A stretch of DNA of 64,000 bases from Effrenium voratum (taxonomy: Eukaryota > Sar > Dinophyceae > Suessiales > Symbiodiniaceae): contig CAUJNA010003495.1 of the NCBI GenBank assembly GCA_963377175.1, positions 405,490 to 469,489 on the forward strand, written 5' to 3'. This document shows, piece after piece, positions 49,521 through 58,961 of this stretch. Numbering within the stretch: position 1 is the stretch's first letter; each line of letters begins with the position of its first letter. The translations under genes were made by a program, and so were the position numbers. The notes beneath the pieces are model-generated. The model saw nothing but the letters and a program-made list of their open reading frames with translations, ran no database searches and was not told the origin of the DNA.

Positions 49521-51092
49521 TCAGTTTGGTCCTTGTGGCCGTCCGGTCCCGCATCCGTGATTTCCACCGCTGGCGGCGGGAGCGGGTCCGCCCAGTCCGG
49601 GTGGTTCAAGTCCTCCCTGCGTTCCCTGCCTGGCCCGAGGTTCAGGTTGGGGACCTTCTGCGCTACCTGGCCCCAAATCTCCACAACGACATTGCGCTTC
49701 TCCCGCACATAGACGTCTGCTGACCCAGGTAGTCCACCAGGGGATCCTTGTGAAGCTGTACTTCGGAGCAATCAAGGGGACCGGGTTGCGGTTGATTTGT
49801 GCTGCTGAGACCGTCTTGGTCTGCCAGGCCTTCAGCTCCACGGTGTTACTGGTGTGGATCAGGTCCTTAGGGTGAACATGCTGGAGGTCATTGAAACGAG
49901 CGCTGCACCCTACTTGGAACCGGGCGAAACCCAGGATGAATGCGTCCAGTACCTCGTGTCTGCTCCTCCCCGGGGCCGCCTGCGTACCGGGGCCGGTGGC
50001 ACCCAGGTGATCGTAGCCAGCCCCTTCCTCCAGAGCCCATATGACCTCTTTGCTGGGGACCACCGCCTTGCGCTGGTCCGTGAGTGCCTCTTCCAACAAG
50101 CTCTTCTTGGACTTGAGGCGATGGAGCTCGTCTATCTTCAGCATACCGAAGGTCTTGGAATACCATTTGAGGGTGTTCCACACCTGCCGTAGCTTGTACG
50201 GGGTGACCTCCTGTTCGGCGAGCTGGTTGAGGAGAGAGCGGACATGTCGTTGCTGCCTGAGTGTCCGGAACCTATTGTCCCCCAGGAGGTCCAATGCCTC
50301 CTTGCGGAAGTCCTCCCCCAGGATGTCCTGCATGTACGTGATGTGCTCCGCAAACGGGGCAAAGTGGGCGAGGAGCCGTTCCGCCCATTTCTCGCGCATA
50401 TGGAGCTCCAGCGCTCGCTGGGTCGTGGGCTCCATTTCCCTTATTTTGCCCGGGCGCCAGTGCCTCCACTTCAGAAGCTCCGGTTGTTGGAGTGGGGGTG
50501 GGTCATCTCGTGAGAACCACCTCAATTGGTCCTGGCGGTCCCATTCATTCTCCAGCGGGGAAAAGTCCTCGCTCGGCTTGCCATCCGCCGTCGCCAGGAG
50601 GAGGAACCATATGCTGTCCCACAGGTCGGCCAGGTCCGCCGCGGACAGAGGCTGGGGAAGCCTGCCTGCCGCCGCCGCCACCAGGCCGTTGAAGTATTCC
50701 GTCGGGACCACGTGGGCGTCTTGTCCTACCGGAATGCCCGAGAGTTCCAGGAGCTGAGAGAAGCGGATTGCCGGCTCTCCGCCCAGCTTCCTCCCCTCCT
50801 CCTCAGTGCCTTGGCGCAGGCACATCAGGACCAACAGCTCCCCGTCCGTCTGTCTCGGGGAGAAGGACTCATCCGCCAACGTGTCCCATAGGACCCTTGG
50901 AATGCGGTCCCAAAGACGTGTGTAGGGCGGGCGCATAAGAAACTTGGTAGATACCCTAGCCATGATGAAAAAGGGGGGTTTTGAGCCTCCCATCGAACCG
51001 CCGGGACCCAACCGCTGCACAATGCATGCATGCTCCAACCTTGCAGAATGCAGAGTGCAGATGGAGCAGGCAGGCCACACGCATCCCGACAT
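49521..51092 (-). CDS. Tyrosine-recombinase-like ORF of the DIRS-like element
   Basis: A helical N-terminal half is followed by a core-binding-like region (RHVRSLLNQLAEQEVTPYKL). Next comes a catalytic-domain start with the first conserved Arg in CSARFNDLQHVHPKDL and the Lys strand in VELKAWQTKT, then PVPLIAPKYSFTRIPWW. This is the order expected for DIRS-type tyrosine recombinases, which insert circular cDNA. The HxxR and Tyr motifs were not found before the frame breaks near 49730, so the enzyme looks truncated. The start is uncertain; a better Met may be MARVSTKFLMRPP near 50963. Confidence 0.5.
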   Translation of the reverse strand: MSGCVWPACSICTLHSARLEHACIVQRLGPGGSMGGSKPPFFIMARVSTKFLMRPPYTRLWDRIPRVLWDTLADESFSPRQTDGELLVLMCLRQGTEEEGRKLGGEPAIRFSQLLELSGIPVGQDAHVVPTEYFNGLVAAAAGRLPQPLSAADLADLWDSIWFLLLATADGKPSEDFSPLENEWDRQDQLRWFSRDDPPPLQQPELLKWRHWRPGKIREMEPTTQRALELHMREKWAERLLAHFAPFAEHITYMQDILGEDFRKEALDLLGDNRFRTLRQQRHVRSLLNQLAEQEVTPYKLRQVWNTLKWYSKTFGMLKIDELHRLKSKKSLLEEALTDQRKAVVPSKEVIWALEEGAGYDHLGATGPGTQAAPGRSRHEVLDAFILGFARFQVGCSARFNDLQHVHPKDLIHTSNTVELKAWQTKTVSAAQINRNPVPLIAPKYSFTRIPWWTTWVSRRLCAGEAQCRCGDLGPGSAEGPQPEPRARQGTQGGLEPPGLGGPAPAASGGNHGCGTGRPQGPN

Positions 51093-51116
51093 GTCCCCCC
51101 CAAAGTCCCCGAGATT

Positions 51117-51857
51117 TTAACAGGGAGAGGGGGGAGCGCGACCCAAAATCAACCCCCCAGAAACCCCCCAAAAGCATGGAGGGGGAGACCGACCAGGTGG
51201 GGGATTCCCCAAAACCTCAAACCATGAGTCGGCCGCAGCCACTTTTTCCGAACCGTGGCTGAGATGGCCCTTGGGGCAGCTAATGCATGTGGCCTCATGG
51301 TCGAGGAGACCAAGCTGCCGTGACGTAGCTCCACTGCCATGCAACCGGAAAAACCCACGTGCGCCACCAAAATGGAATAAGAGAGCAATAAGGAAGACAT
51401 TTCCCCCCCCCCCCCGGAGACGGGGCCAATGGCACCCAAGTCCCGGGAGGAAGAGATCACACGACTCCCACATCCGACAGGGTTGTGAGACAAAACCTAG
51501 CGGCTCCCTCCCTTCAGGATCGCCTCCTTCGCCACCGAGTGGATTGCCGCCAGCCCCGCTCAGGATGACCGACCACAAGGCCGTGGAGACATCCCCCAGA
51601 CCGTTCGAGGAGCTGAAGCGCATGCAGGGGGTGCTCGCGTCGCCCAGGACCAGCCGCTCATCCCTGGGAGGCTCCGTTGGCTCCACCCTCTTGTAGAACT
51701 CCATCCGATCGCGGATCCACTGATTGTACAGCTGCTCCGGGGGCTCGTCCATCACCAACTGCAAGCAGGTGGCCTTATCCCTGTGCCACCCCGTGATCTG
51801 GAGCAGCCTGGTCCCCCCGCGGCTCGCCTTCCAAAAGCCCTTGCAAAATCTGCACAT
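51117..51857 (-). pseudogene. Continuation of the DIRS-like polyprotein, partly decayed
   Basis: The first 100 or so codons look coding (LVMDEPPEQLYNQWIRDRME, ERLVLGDASTPCMRFSSSNG). A C-run and hairpin at 51407-51447 then fall in the frame and the rest is weaker. No domain recognised. Confidence 0.35.
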
Positions 51858-53733
51858 ATAGCCCCCCCGTGGTCTTGAACTTTTCCTTGCTCACCACTTC
51901 CCAGGCACTGATGCTTGGCAAGACCAAGCCACACTCCACGGAGCCCCAAAACACATGCTTCGCCTCCTTAAAAAAGTGCTTGTTGACGTACTTTTCGCCC
52001 GCGACTGCCGTCACCGTGGCTGTGGTGATGGGCGGGTACCGCCTGGTGCCCTGGTCTGGGGGGTGTCTGCCCCCCCCAGGACCTTGGCCTTTGGGTCCGC
52101 CTCCTTGGCCGCTCCCCCCCCGGGGCCAACGGCACCCAAGGGGGGGGAGCAACCCAGCTGCCGGATGAGGTCCTGGGAGTAGCCCATACAAGGCCCCCGC
52201 CGCCTCCTGCGGGACCTGCTCGACCCAGTCGTGGACCACATTGCAGCGCCAATTGACCTTCACCTCCACCATCGACGACTTGCTCAGGCCCGCCACCAAC
52301 TTGGTGTAGACCGAGTCGAAAGCCTTCAGCGAGGCCAGCGGGAGGGTGATCCGTTCGTCGCAAATTGCCCTGAACCGCAGCGCCTCCTTACTGTCATGGA
52401 TGGGGGCCACCGGCATCTCCATCACGGGCAACGGGCAGTTCACGATGAAATTCTTTGCCGCCAAGAATGTCCCCATCTCCTTGAAGATGTAACTCCACTC
52501 CTCCTTGCTGTGCGGCTTGGGGATGCCCAGGCTCTCCAGGAGGGGCGCCGCCTCCTTCCTCATCTGGATAATGTTGCCCATCCACTTGTCCGAGGTTGAG
52601 CCCTCCGCATTGCGGCCCCGGCGTTGCGTCTTCACAATCAACGGGAAGGTGGTCCAGGCCGAGTAGATATACTTAAATGTGAACCTGTGGGCGTACACTC
52701 CCGTCACCGTCAGGCTCGGCAGGTCCCACGTTCTCGTCTGTCTGGCCCAAAACACCCCATCACCCCTCGCCCAGAAGATACCAACCACCTGCTCAGGTGC
52801 CGGGCGCTCACCCCGGTTCACCTGAGCCCGGATCTCCAAGGCCGTGTAGATGACTGGGTCAATGTGGTCCTGCTCGCACGTGCATGGGTGAGTCCTGCGC
52901 TCAAGGGCCAGGAGCTCCTCCGGCGCGAGCTTAAACTGGGGGATCTCACCGCTTGCGTGCTTTCCTCCAAACCCCCCCAAACATCCGGAGCGCTCTCCCT
53001 GGTGCCGCTTCATTGCCCAGAGGATAAGGGACAGCTTGCCGTCCTCAGAGTCCAGGTCCTGCTGGGACATGGGCTGGTCTGGGGGGGGCCGGTGCCGCTC
53101 GGGCATCTTGTCCAGCAGTGCCTTTTGGTGCCACGGGTTCTGCGACGCTCTGAGCATCTTGATGTAGGGGACACACTTCTCCTTGATGTCCCCCACCGCG
53201 GGGATGTCGTCGGGGTCCTCCAGCTCCAGGGGGCAGAATAGGCCCCTCTCCAGGGCCTTCCTGAGATCATCCGGCCACGCCGACACTTCCAAGGGCTTGA
53301 GAGTGTGGTTGAGCATCCATGCCTCGTTGGTGTCCTGGATTCGCTTGTTTGCCGCCTGGGCCTCCTGAATGGAGCCCATCGCCTCAGCCAATGCCTGGCT
53401 GGCGTCAACGCCCTTCCCCTCCAAGTACTCTCTCAGCTTGGCCTTGAAACGCTCCAGGTTGACCTTCCTGAGGGCACGGGCTCCCTCGTTGGCCACCTCA
53501 TCTGACGGCAGGGCCTGCATGCCCTCCTGGAGGGGCGCCAGGATCGCCATCTCGTTGCAGCCGCCTGGCCGAGGCCTCCTCCGGAGTCGGCTCCCGCTGC
53601 TCCCGCAAGGCCTTATGCAGCTCCTCCTTCTTCCTGATCGCCTTTTTTTATGTGGGGATGGTAGAGCTCGAAGCTCTGAGCCTCCGCCTCTTTCAGGGAC
53701 CGCTGCACTCTCCTGGCTTTCCCGGACCTTCAT
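51775..53733 (-). CDS. Second ORF of the DIRS-like element, unknown function
   Basis: A 652-codon frame. Residues 1-60 may be out of frame, since a T-run near 53642-53648 suggests a slip. Later parts are helical (ERFKAKLREYLEGKGVDASQ) or strand-rich (TWDLPSLTVTGVYAHRFTF) with no recognised domain. Around 52140-52040 a GC-rich hairpin and poly-C runs interrupt it with low-complexity Gly/Pro. The sequence continues after 51850 in the frame of 51117-51857. Confidence 0.5.
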   Translation of the reverse strand: MKVRESQESAAVPERGGGSELRALPSPHKKRRSGRRRSCIRPCGSSGSRLRRRPRPGGCNEMAILAPLQEGMQALPSDEVANEGARALRKVNLERFKAKLREYLEGKGVDASQALAEAMGSIQEAQAANKRIQDTNEAWMLNHTLKPLEVSAWPDDLRKALERGLFCPLELEDPDDIPAVGDIKEKCVPYIKMLRASQNPWHQKALLDKMPERHRPPPDQPMSQQDLDSEDGKLSLILWAMKRHQGERSGCLGGFGGKHASGEIPQFKLAPEELLALERRTHPCTCEQDHIDPVIYTALEIRAQVNRGERPAPEQVVGIFWARGDGVFWARQTRTWDLPSLTVTGVYAHRFTFKYIYSAWTTFPLIVKTQRRGRNAEGSTSDKWMGNIIQMRKEAAPLLESLGIPKPHSKEEWSYIFKEMGTFLAAKNFIVNCPLPVMEMPVAPIHDSKEALRFRAICDERITLPLASLKAFDSVYTKLVAGLSKSSMVEVKVNWRCNVVHDWVEQVPQEAAGALYGLLPGPHPAAGLLPPLGCRWPRGGSGQGGGPKGQGPGGGRHPPDQGTRRYPPITTATVTAVAGEKYVNKHFFKEAKHVFWGSVECGLVLPSISAWEVVSKEKFKTTGGLYVQILQGLLEGEPRGDQAAPDHGVAQG

Positions 53734-54827
53734 CGCCTCGTCATCCGCCTCATGGACAGGATCTCCTGCCGGATGTCCACCCGCATGTTAAGCGGGACCG
53801 CATCTGCCATGGTGATCTCATCAGCCGAGTCCGTTTTTGGAGGGGCTCTCCCCAAGACCGTGCCGTCCACCAAGTTGCGGTCGGCCTGTGCCAGGGTACC
53901 ACCGGGGCCAACGGCACCCAGGCTTCCCCATTCCCGCTGCTGGATCCAGATCGGCTTGCCCTCCAAGATGAGCAGGTTGTAGGTGATGCCGTCCGCCTCA
54001 TAGGTGGCCGAGGGTGCCTGGAAGGGGGCGGACTCCTTGCCGGGGCAGACCCAGCACTGCTTGGCTGCCTCTGGCCACCCCGTTCCGCATGCCTTGCACA
54101 TGAACTTGTAGTCGGAATGACCTGCGTCGAGCCTGTACATGCGCTGGGTGCCGACACACGCCTTGTTCCTCTGGAACTGCGAAGCCCAGACCTCCTCCTG
54201 GCGGAGCTGGATCTTCATCGGAACGTACGCCTCCAAGATGCGGATCACCAGGTCCTCCGTGAGGCTCTTCCCAACAAACTTGTAAAACAGGGAGACCGCC
54301 TCCTCCACCGTGATGTCTCTCAGCAAGGCGGCCGCCGACGCTGCAAGGACTGGAAACAAGTCCGGGAGGTCCACCAGCTTGAAGTACCCAGGTTTTCCGT
54401 CCACCGGCACCAAGGTGACAGGTTTGTTGGCCTGAGACGTAGCCTTCTGAGAAGCCGCCACAAAGCCCTTCAGTCTCTTCGTGGGTGGCGTCTGCGCCTC
54501 CTCCGGTGGTGTGGCCCGCTCCGTGCCGTCCGCATCCCCCATGTCCCTGTCGCCCTCCTCGGCGGGGCCAGGGGCACCCAAGCCGGGAGTCGGTGTGGCA
54601 AATGCCACTTGGAGACGCTCCAGTGCACTGGAGAGGTCATTCATCACATCGGTCGCCGAAGCTGACGGGGGGGCCTCGGGCTCGTCCAAAACCAAGCCGG
54701 CCGCCACTGCCGCCTCCCGTGTGCGAATGTCCTGGGCCTCCTGGCTGGCCATTTCAACCTCCTCCACGGTGAGTGTCTGGTCCTCAATCAACTCAAAGGA
54801 AGTTGCCGAGGTTGCCGAGGAAGCCAT
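53730..54827 (-). CDS. First ORF of the DIRS-like element (gag-like, zinc ribbon)
   Basis: Start chosen at MASSATSATSFELIEDQ (54827), the first ATG with an acidic, Ala-rich N-terminus, although the frame is open to 54866. It has a disordered first third, a helical middle (ILEAYVPMKIQLRQEEVWAS), then a zinc ribbon CKACGTGWPEAAKQCWVC near residue 240. Downstream is YNLLILEGKPIWIQQREW. A TYNLVVLDGRRDYLADRQ stretch of similar layout occurs in the 13285-16824 ORF of element B; whether this is homology is uncertain. The frame ends where the next, overlapping frame begins. Confidence 0.6.
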   Translation of the reverse strand: MASSATSATSFELIEDQTLTVEEVEMASQEAQDIRTREAAVAAGLVLDEPEAPPSASATDVMNDLSSALERLQVAFATPTPGLGAPGPAEEGDRDMGDADGTERATPPEEAQTPPTKRLKGFVAASQKATSQANKPVTLVPVDGKPGYFKLVDLPDLFPVLAASAAALLRDITVEEAVSLFYKFVGKSLTEDLVIRILEAYVPMKIQLRQEEVWASQFQRNKACVGTQRMYRLDAGHSDYKFMCKACGTGWPEAAKQCWVCPGKESAPFQAPSATYEADGITYNLLILEGKPIWIQQREWGSLGAVGPGGTLAQADRNLVDGTVLGRAPPKTDSADEITMADAVPLNMRVDIRQEILSMRRMTRR

Positions 54828-54907
54828 TGCTTGGTCGGGGTTAAGTTCGAAAATGCAAAAGATCAAAGTTTTTCAATCAGCTTGGGTTCCAGGAACCCAG
54901 AACAATG

Positions 54908-54923
54908 CTTGAGCCAAAATGGC
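54908..54923 (-). other. Spliced-leader relic, 16 exact bases
   Basis: The minus strand reads GCCATTTTGGCTCAAG, identical to the last 16 bases of the dinoflagellate spliced leader. It lies about 80 bases upstream of the ATG (54825-54827) of the first ORF, in sense orientation, where a leader would sit on a trans-spliced mRNA that was later copied into DNA. Confidence 0.85.
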
Positions 54924-54999
54924 ACATGCCATTATGGTCAAGCATTCCACACACAGTTCATGTTTCCACATGCGTTTCAACATTAACAAAGTTGACGCT

Positions 55000-55235
55000 C
55001 GAACTTCGCTCCCCTCAAATTCCCTGAATCGTGAACCAAATGGATGCGGTTCCTTGTTGCAGGAATCGGACCCTCCAAAAAACGGTGCAACGGTGTTTCT
55101 TTCGGGGTTCCCTTTACACACCAACCAAACTGTTGGGTTCCCTTTACCAAGAAAACAAAGAGGACCCCCAAAATGACGGTGTTCCTTGCGGTTTCCGGGT
55201 GAAAGCCCACCAGAAGGTCGGGTTCCATCCAACAT
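55000..55235. other. Spacer right of the DIRS-like element
   Basis: No gene recognised. Confidence 0.35.
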
Positions 55236-55237
55236 TA

Positions 55238-55310
55238 AACAAAAAGAAGAAGAAAAATAAGAAGAAGAAAAAAGAAGAAAACAAAGAAGAAAAATAAGAA
55301 GAAGAAGGGC
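55238..55310. repeat. GAA/AAG microsatellite
   Basis: An A/G-rich run made of GAAGAA, AAATAAGAAGAAG and related triplets. Confidence 0.9.
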
Positions 55311-56430
55311 CACGCCACGAGAGCGCCGCGTTGTGCGGTTCGAGGCGCCGGCCCTGCGCTTCGTGAGGCCCGACAGCAGGGCCACGCGGCCCCAGAGGCC
55401 ACCTGGATGCTTCGGCTTCTTCGGCTTCGGGGCTGCGGCGCTTCGCTTTTTTCGGGCGGCTGGGATGGGAGAAATGGCGGCGGTGGATCAAGACCGTTTT
55501 GGTGGGCCGCCCATTTGGAGGCTTTTCTTTTAGTGGCGGTGGTCGTTGAACCGCTTTGGTGGAGAAAAACCATTTTGGTTGGATTGGGTGTAGCTGCACC
55601 ACACAAATAAGAGAACCTATTCTAGTGGTCAAAACCTTTTTGGTGGATCCACCATTCTGGTTGGATTGGGTGAATTCACCCATAGGACCTCTTTTAGTAG
55701 TGAGTGGGGATTGGGGATGTTGACTGGTACAATTTGGATTTTAGCCTTGGCCAAACCAACTGCGTCAGCCAAAGCTCAAAGTTTGGACCGAGGGAGCGGG
55801 AATCAAACGGGGGAATCCTCCATCCCATACCCTTTCCCCCTGTATCCCTAGTTGGCTCCCTGAAAGTGCGACCCTGTTGCTCAACTTTGGCCATTTTTCC
55901 CCCACCTCCCAAACTGCCAAACCTGAGAACTCCCATGCTCCCAGCGGATCCAGTGTTCCTGGTTTGCGGCTTCAGGGCTTGCCACATTTAAAAAATGAAA
56001 GGAACATGGGATCGAAGCGTCACCAAGGGCTTTCCTTCGGATCCACCGGGCACGAAGATCTCTGGAGCAGGGTCTCAGCTTAAAGCGGCTGAGATCGCGA
56101 CGAGGGGCCTTGTCTTTGTGCAAGTTCTCGCACCTCACGTGAAACGCTTTCGCCACTGAGCACAGCCAGCCCAGAGAACCAAGAACCGGGCACGGCGTCA
56201 AAGTCCAATTCCTTCTCCTCGCAAAAGATGCGCAGCCTCGGTGTTTTCTTGCTCGCTTTCGTTTGCAACGGATGAAACCAGCGGATGCGATTGGGTGTGG
56301 TTCCTTTTATTTAGGGGACAAACGAACAATGGTGTTTTGTGTTTCCTCTTGGTTTCCCTTGAAGCCACCAGACAATGGCTGCCAACTCCAAAAACAGACA
56401 CGCCCGATCGGTTTTACCCGGGTTTCGCCA
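55311..56430. other. Repeat-rich spacer
   Basis: It contains a direct duplication of GTTGGATTGGGTG boxes (55577 and 55662) with TTTTGGTGGA variants, and scattered GC-rich islands. No convincing gene. Confidence 0.35.
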
Positions 56431-56436
56431 TCACAG

Positions 56437-56532
56437 CACCTCCGACTGAGGCACCGCACGCCTTCAGCAGCGCAGCATCATCCTCCTCTGTGAAGGGCAC
56501 GTTGCGGACCTACAAGATGAAGCGATCGAAAG
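56437..56532 (+). CDS. Exon-like island with canonical splice borders
   Basis: The plus strand has an acceptor CAG ending at 56436 and a donor GTGAGT starting at 56533. The 96-base stretch between is open and encodes PPTEAPHAFSSAASSSSVKG then TLRTYKMKRSK. No family recognised. The exact length and strong donor make it one of the better exon candidates. Confidence 0.45.
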
Positions 56533-57429
56533 GTGAGTCACTTGCTCAAAACCCGGTATTAAAATGGTCGTAATGCCAGAACCATGCTTCAAGAATTAAG
56601 ATCCGCAGATGTTTCTGGGTGGGGTTATCCCTTGCTAAGCTTCATCTACCCGGGTTTTGATTGTGGCTCAGGTGGTCAAGGCAAAACACGAGCTGTAAGC
56701 AAAACCTTCGATCAGCTGGTCACTTCCCAATACCTGAACTGGTTCCTTCCCCTGTGAGAAGCTCCGAAGCTGTATATCCACGGGTCATTGTCATGCGTAG
56801 TCTGAACGCAGGTCGAAACGCAGCCAGTTTACCCCTTTCTGCTGAAAACCGGAGTCCGCAAAGCCTTCGTCCCGTCGTAGTCCTCGTCAACCTTCCACTC
56901 CCTTCTCCTCGGGACTTTGGCTATGCCCATACCAACCTCTGGGTAACAACTGCCAAACCAAAACGCATACCTTCCCCTCCCATACTTTTTGCTTGGCTTT
57001 ATCAGCGCTTCTCTTTTTTTGTGAGGCACCCCCCCCTTTTGGTTGGCAAAAAAAAGGAACGCAAAGGAACACCCAAAGGAAAACCCCTCCATTGCGGATC
57101 ACCGCGCTTTTTTGTTGGCAAACCGCCATTGACCCCCCGCGACCGGCCCCTTCCGGCACTGGGTGCGCCAGCTCCAGGCCATCCCTCAGACCTACCCGCT
57201 TCCTCTTCTCCTTCTTCTGGCCCAATGCGCTCGACGGGACTGGGACCAAAAAGAGAACCCAAAAGGAAATCCCTCTGCGAGGGACTGCAACCAAAAAAGG
57301 AAGCCGAAAGGAGATCCCTGAAGCCAAAAGGAGATCCCGGGGACTGAAACCAAAAAACGGAACCCGAAAGGAGATCCCTGAAATTGAAACCCAAAAAGAG
57401 AACTGCAAATGCAAAGGATCCCTCCGCGC

Positions 57430-57615
57430 AAGGGTGGCTTTCGGAGGCAGAACTGCATCAATCATGCCAGTTTGAGCAGAGTCCACGGAAGGCACAAAGC
57501 CCGTTGAAAAATCTGGAAACCAAACCAGGTGGCATCGACTTGAACGTGCCTCCGGTTTTTCTTCTGGCTCATCCACAGCCTCTTCCTCCTGCCATGAAAA
57601 GCTGCCAGCCATAGC
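57430..57615 (-). CDS. Exon-like island, unknown protein
   Basis: The minus strand encodes FSWQEEEAVDEPEEKPEARS then HLVWFPDFSTGFVPSVDSA, an acidic stretch followed by a mixed segment. The opposite strand is also open, so strand is not certain. Borders not assigned. Confidence 0.3.
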
Positions 57616-58228
57616 CCATCCACTGAACGCAACTGATGGAAATGTCGCACCCTGGATACTCCGGCTTTCGACACAGACTCTTGATGGGGCATGACTGCAA
57701 GCTTAGCATGAGGGTTGGCTCTGAAGGGTGCAAAATTGCTCAGAGCGCCCGAGCACCGACAAAGTCGATCGCAATCAGACAGCTTGGATGCCTGCACTTT
57801 TCTCAAATCTCAAGCCTTATTTGGCTAGGTCCTCCAGTAGGGAGGTTAGAACAAGGGTACCCTTTTTCTGTAGTCTATTCTAGTAGGGGACCCCTCCCCC
57901 AAAAAAGGGTAAAAGGGCACTACTGGGGGATCTAGTTGGGGTAGATTCCCTTACTGAAAACCAAGCCGTGACACGACGGCTTGGACCCCTCACAAGGTTC
58001 CCCCAAAGACTTCGCCTCCGATTCGGTTCAACTCTTGCCTCTGGCGCTGGCTTCAGGCGGCGCTTGACCATGTGTGGGAAGCGCCGCTTTGCGTCGCATC
58101 GAAGTCTTGGCGCGGCTTTTGGCTTTGCCGGACTCGGGAGTTGAACCGAGGGGCGATTCACTGGGAGCAAGGAATGCATGGGCCAAAACAGCGTGAGCCC
58201 TTGGCGCCTTTCAGTCGTTTCTGCGGAC

Positions 58229-58347
58229 CTGTGAGCCGGGAGTCGCATCTCGATGGTCGGCTGGTGAGCCAAGACGATACGGCCGAGAGGGGGTTTCTGC
58301 AGCCAAGACAGCAGATCCAATCCGGTCGCATCTTGCAACGCCTGCCT
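58229..58347 (-). CDS. Exon-like island with acceptor and donor
   Basis: The minus strand shows a pyrimidine-rich TTTTTTCAG ending at 58348 and a CACAG/GT donor at 58229/58228. The 119-base island encodes RQALQDATGLDLLSWLQKPP then RIVLAHQPTIEMRLPAH. It may belong to the same gene as the islands at 58504-59575. Confidence 0.45.
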
Positions 58348-58503
58348 CTGAAAAAAGACAAACAAAAAGTGCGGGCCTTGAGGAATTGGAGAAAGAGAAG
58401 GCGTCAGACCTGACACGCCACCGCCAGATCTCGCAAGACTCGGACTTTTGGACCGGTGAAGTCTGCCGGACTCAGTCGAGTCGCGTGACCCGTGGCGGCG
58501 GCT

Positions 58504-58794
58504 TCAAGTGAATTCACTTGAAGCCCAGCTCCTGCAAGCCGAGCAGGACCTGGGTAGAGGCTGCCACGGCCCCAAAAAAAGAATCTGTCCGTGGCAAAAT
58601 GTTGGGCTCAAGTGCATGCAGGCAGCTCCAAGGGCAACGAAGACATCCAGCAGGAGGAAGACCATGATGTCGGTCTTGAAGTGCCAAACTGCCTCGGCCA
58701 GGCGAGAGGAAGAGCGCCAAACTGCAGCCGTTCGCCGTTCGGCGCTCGAAAGAGACGAGACGTGACTCCTATCAGCCTGTGGAAAAACCAACAC
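58504..58794 (-). CDS. Exon-like island with a membrane segment
   Basis: The minus strand encodes SSRLAEAVWHFKTDIMVFLL, continuing into a hydrophobic stretch (LDVFVALGAACMHL) that would span a membrane. No family recognised. The plus strand is open over part of the same region. Confidence 0.3.
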   Translation of the reverse strand: MLVFPQADRSHVSSLSSAERRTAAVWRSSSRLAEAVWHFKTDIMVFLLLDVFVALGAACMHLSPTFCHGQILFLGPWQPLPRSCSACRSWASSEFT

Positions 58795-58961
58795 AGCCCA
58801 AAGTCGAAGAAGCTCTCTCGCCGCTGATCAAAATGCCACGAGACGTAGAGTCAACTCCCAACATGTCCTTACAAACCTCCTGGTAACTTTTCTTTAGCTC
58901 CCTCTCTAACCGCAAAACAAAAATCGGATACCCCGATCCCCTCCAACCACGAAATAGCCTA

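Larger units (their letters stand above)
49980..54590 (-). repeat. Short GC-rich hairpin motif repeated five times in the DIRS-like element
   Basis: Plus-strand copies of GGGGCCAACGGCACCC or close variants lie at about 49987-50011, 51420-51441, 52121-52141, 53903-53921 and 54563-54582, all in one orientation. GCC-AAC-GGC forms a small stem with a 3-base loop, extended imperfectly by GGG and CCC. In the proteins they appear as LGAVGPGG, LGATGPG, LGAPGPA or, in another frame, LGCRWPR. Poly-C runs adjoin two copies. Confidence 0.75.
48263..54923 (-). mobile_element. DIRS/VIPER-like retroelement, degenerate, headed by a spliced-leader relic
   Basis: On the minus strand: a spliced-leader relic (54923-54908), a gag-like ORF with a zinc ribbon, a second large ORF, a tyrosine-recombinase-like ORF, then RT and RNase H. 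The RT and RNase H resemble the DIRS-type group and not copia. Recombinase before RT recalls trypanosome VIPER; DIRS-1 and Ngaro have the recombinase after or overlapping RT-RH. Several frames are broken. No terminal repeats or poly-A tail were found, so the limits are approximate. A short GC-rich hairpin motif recurs inside it. Confidence 0.7.

Noticed and set aside
51400..51420. Poly-C run as a polypurine tract or element end of the DIRS-like element
   Set aside because: It lies inside the ORF region beside a GC hairpin and no terminal repeat adjoins it.
58120..58165. tRNA T-arm-like sequence (GGTTCAACTCC on the minus strand)
   Set aside because: The stem needs an 8-base loop, and no anticodon or acceptor arms fit around it.
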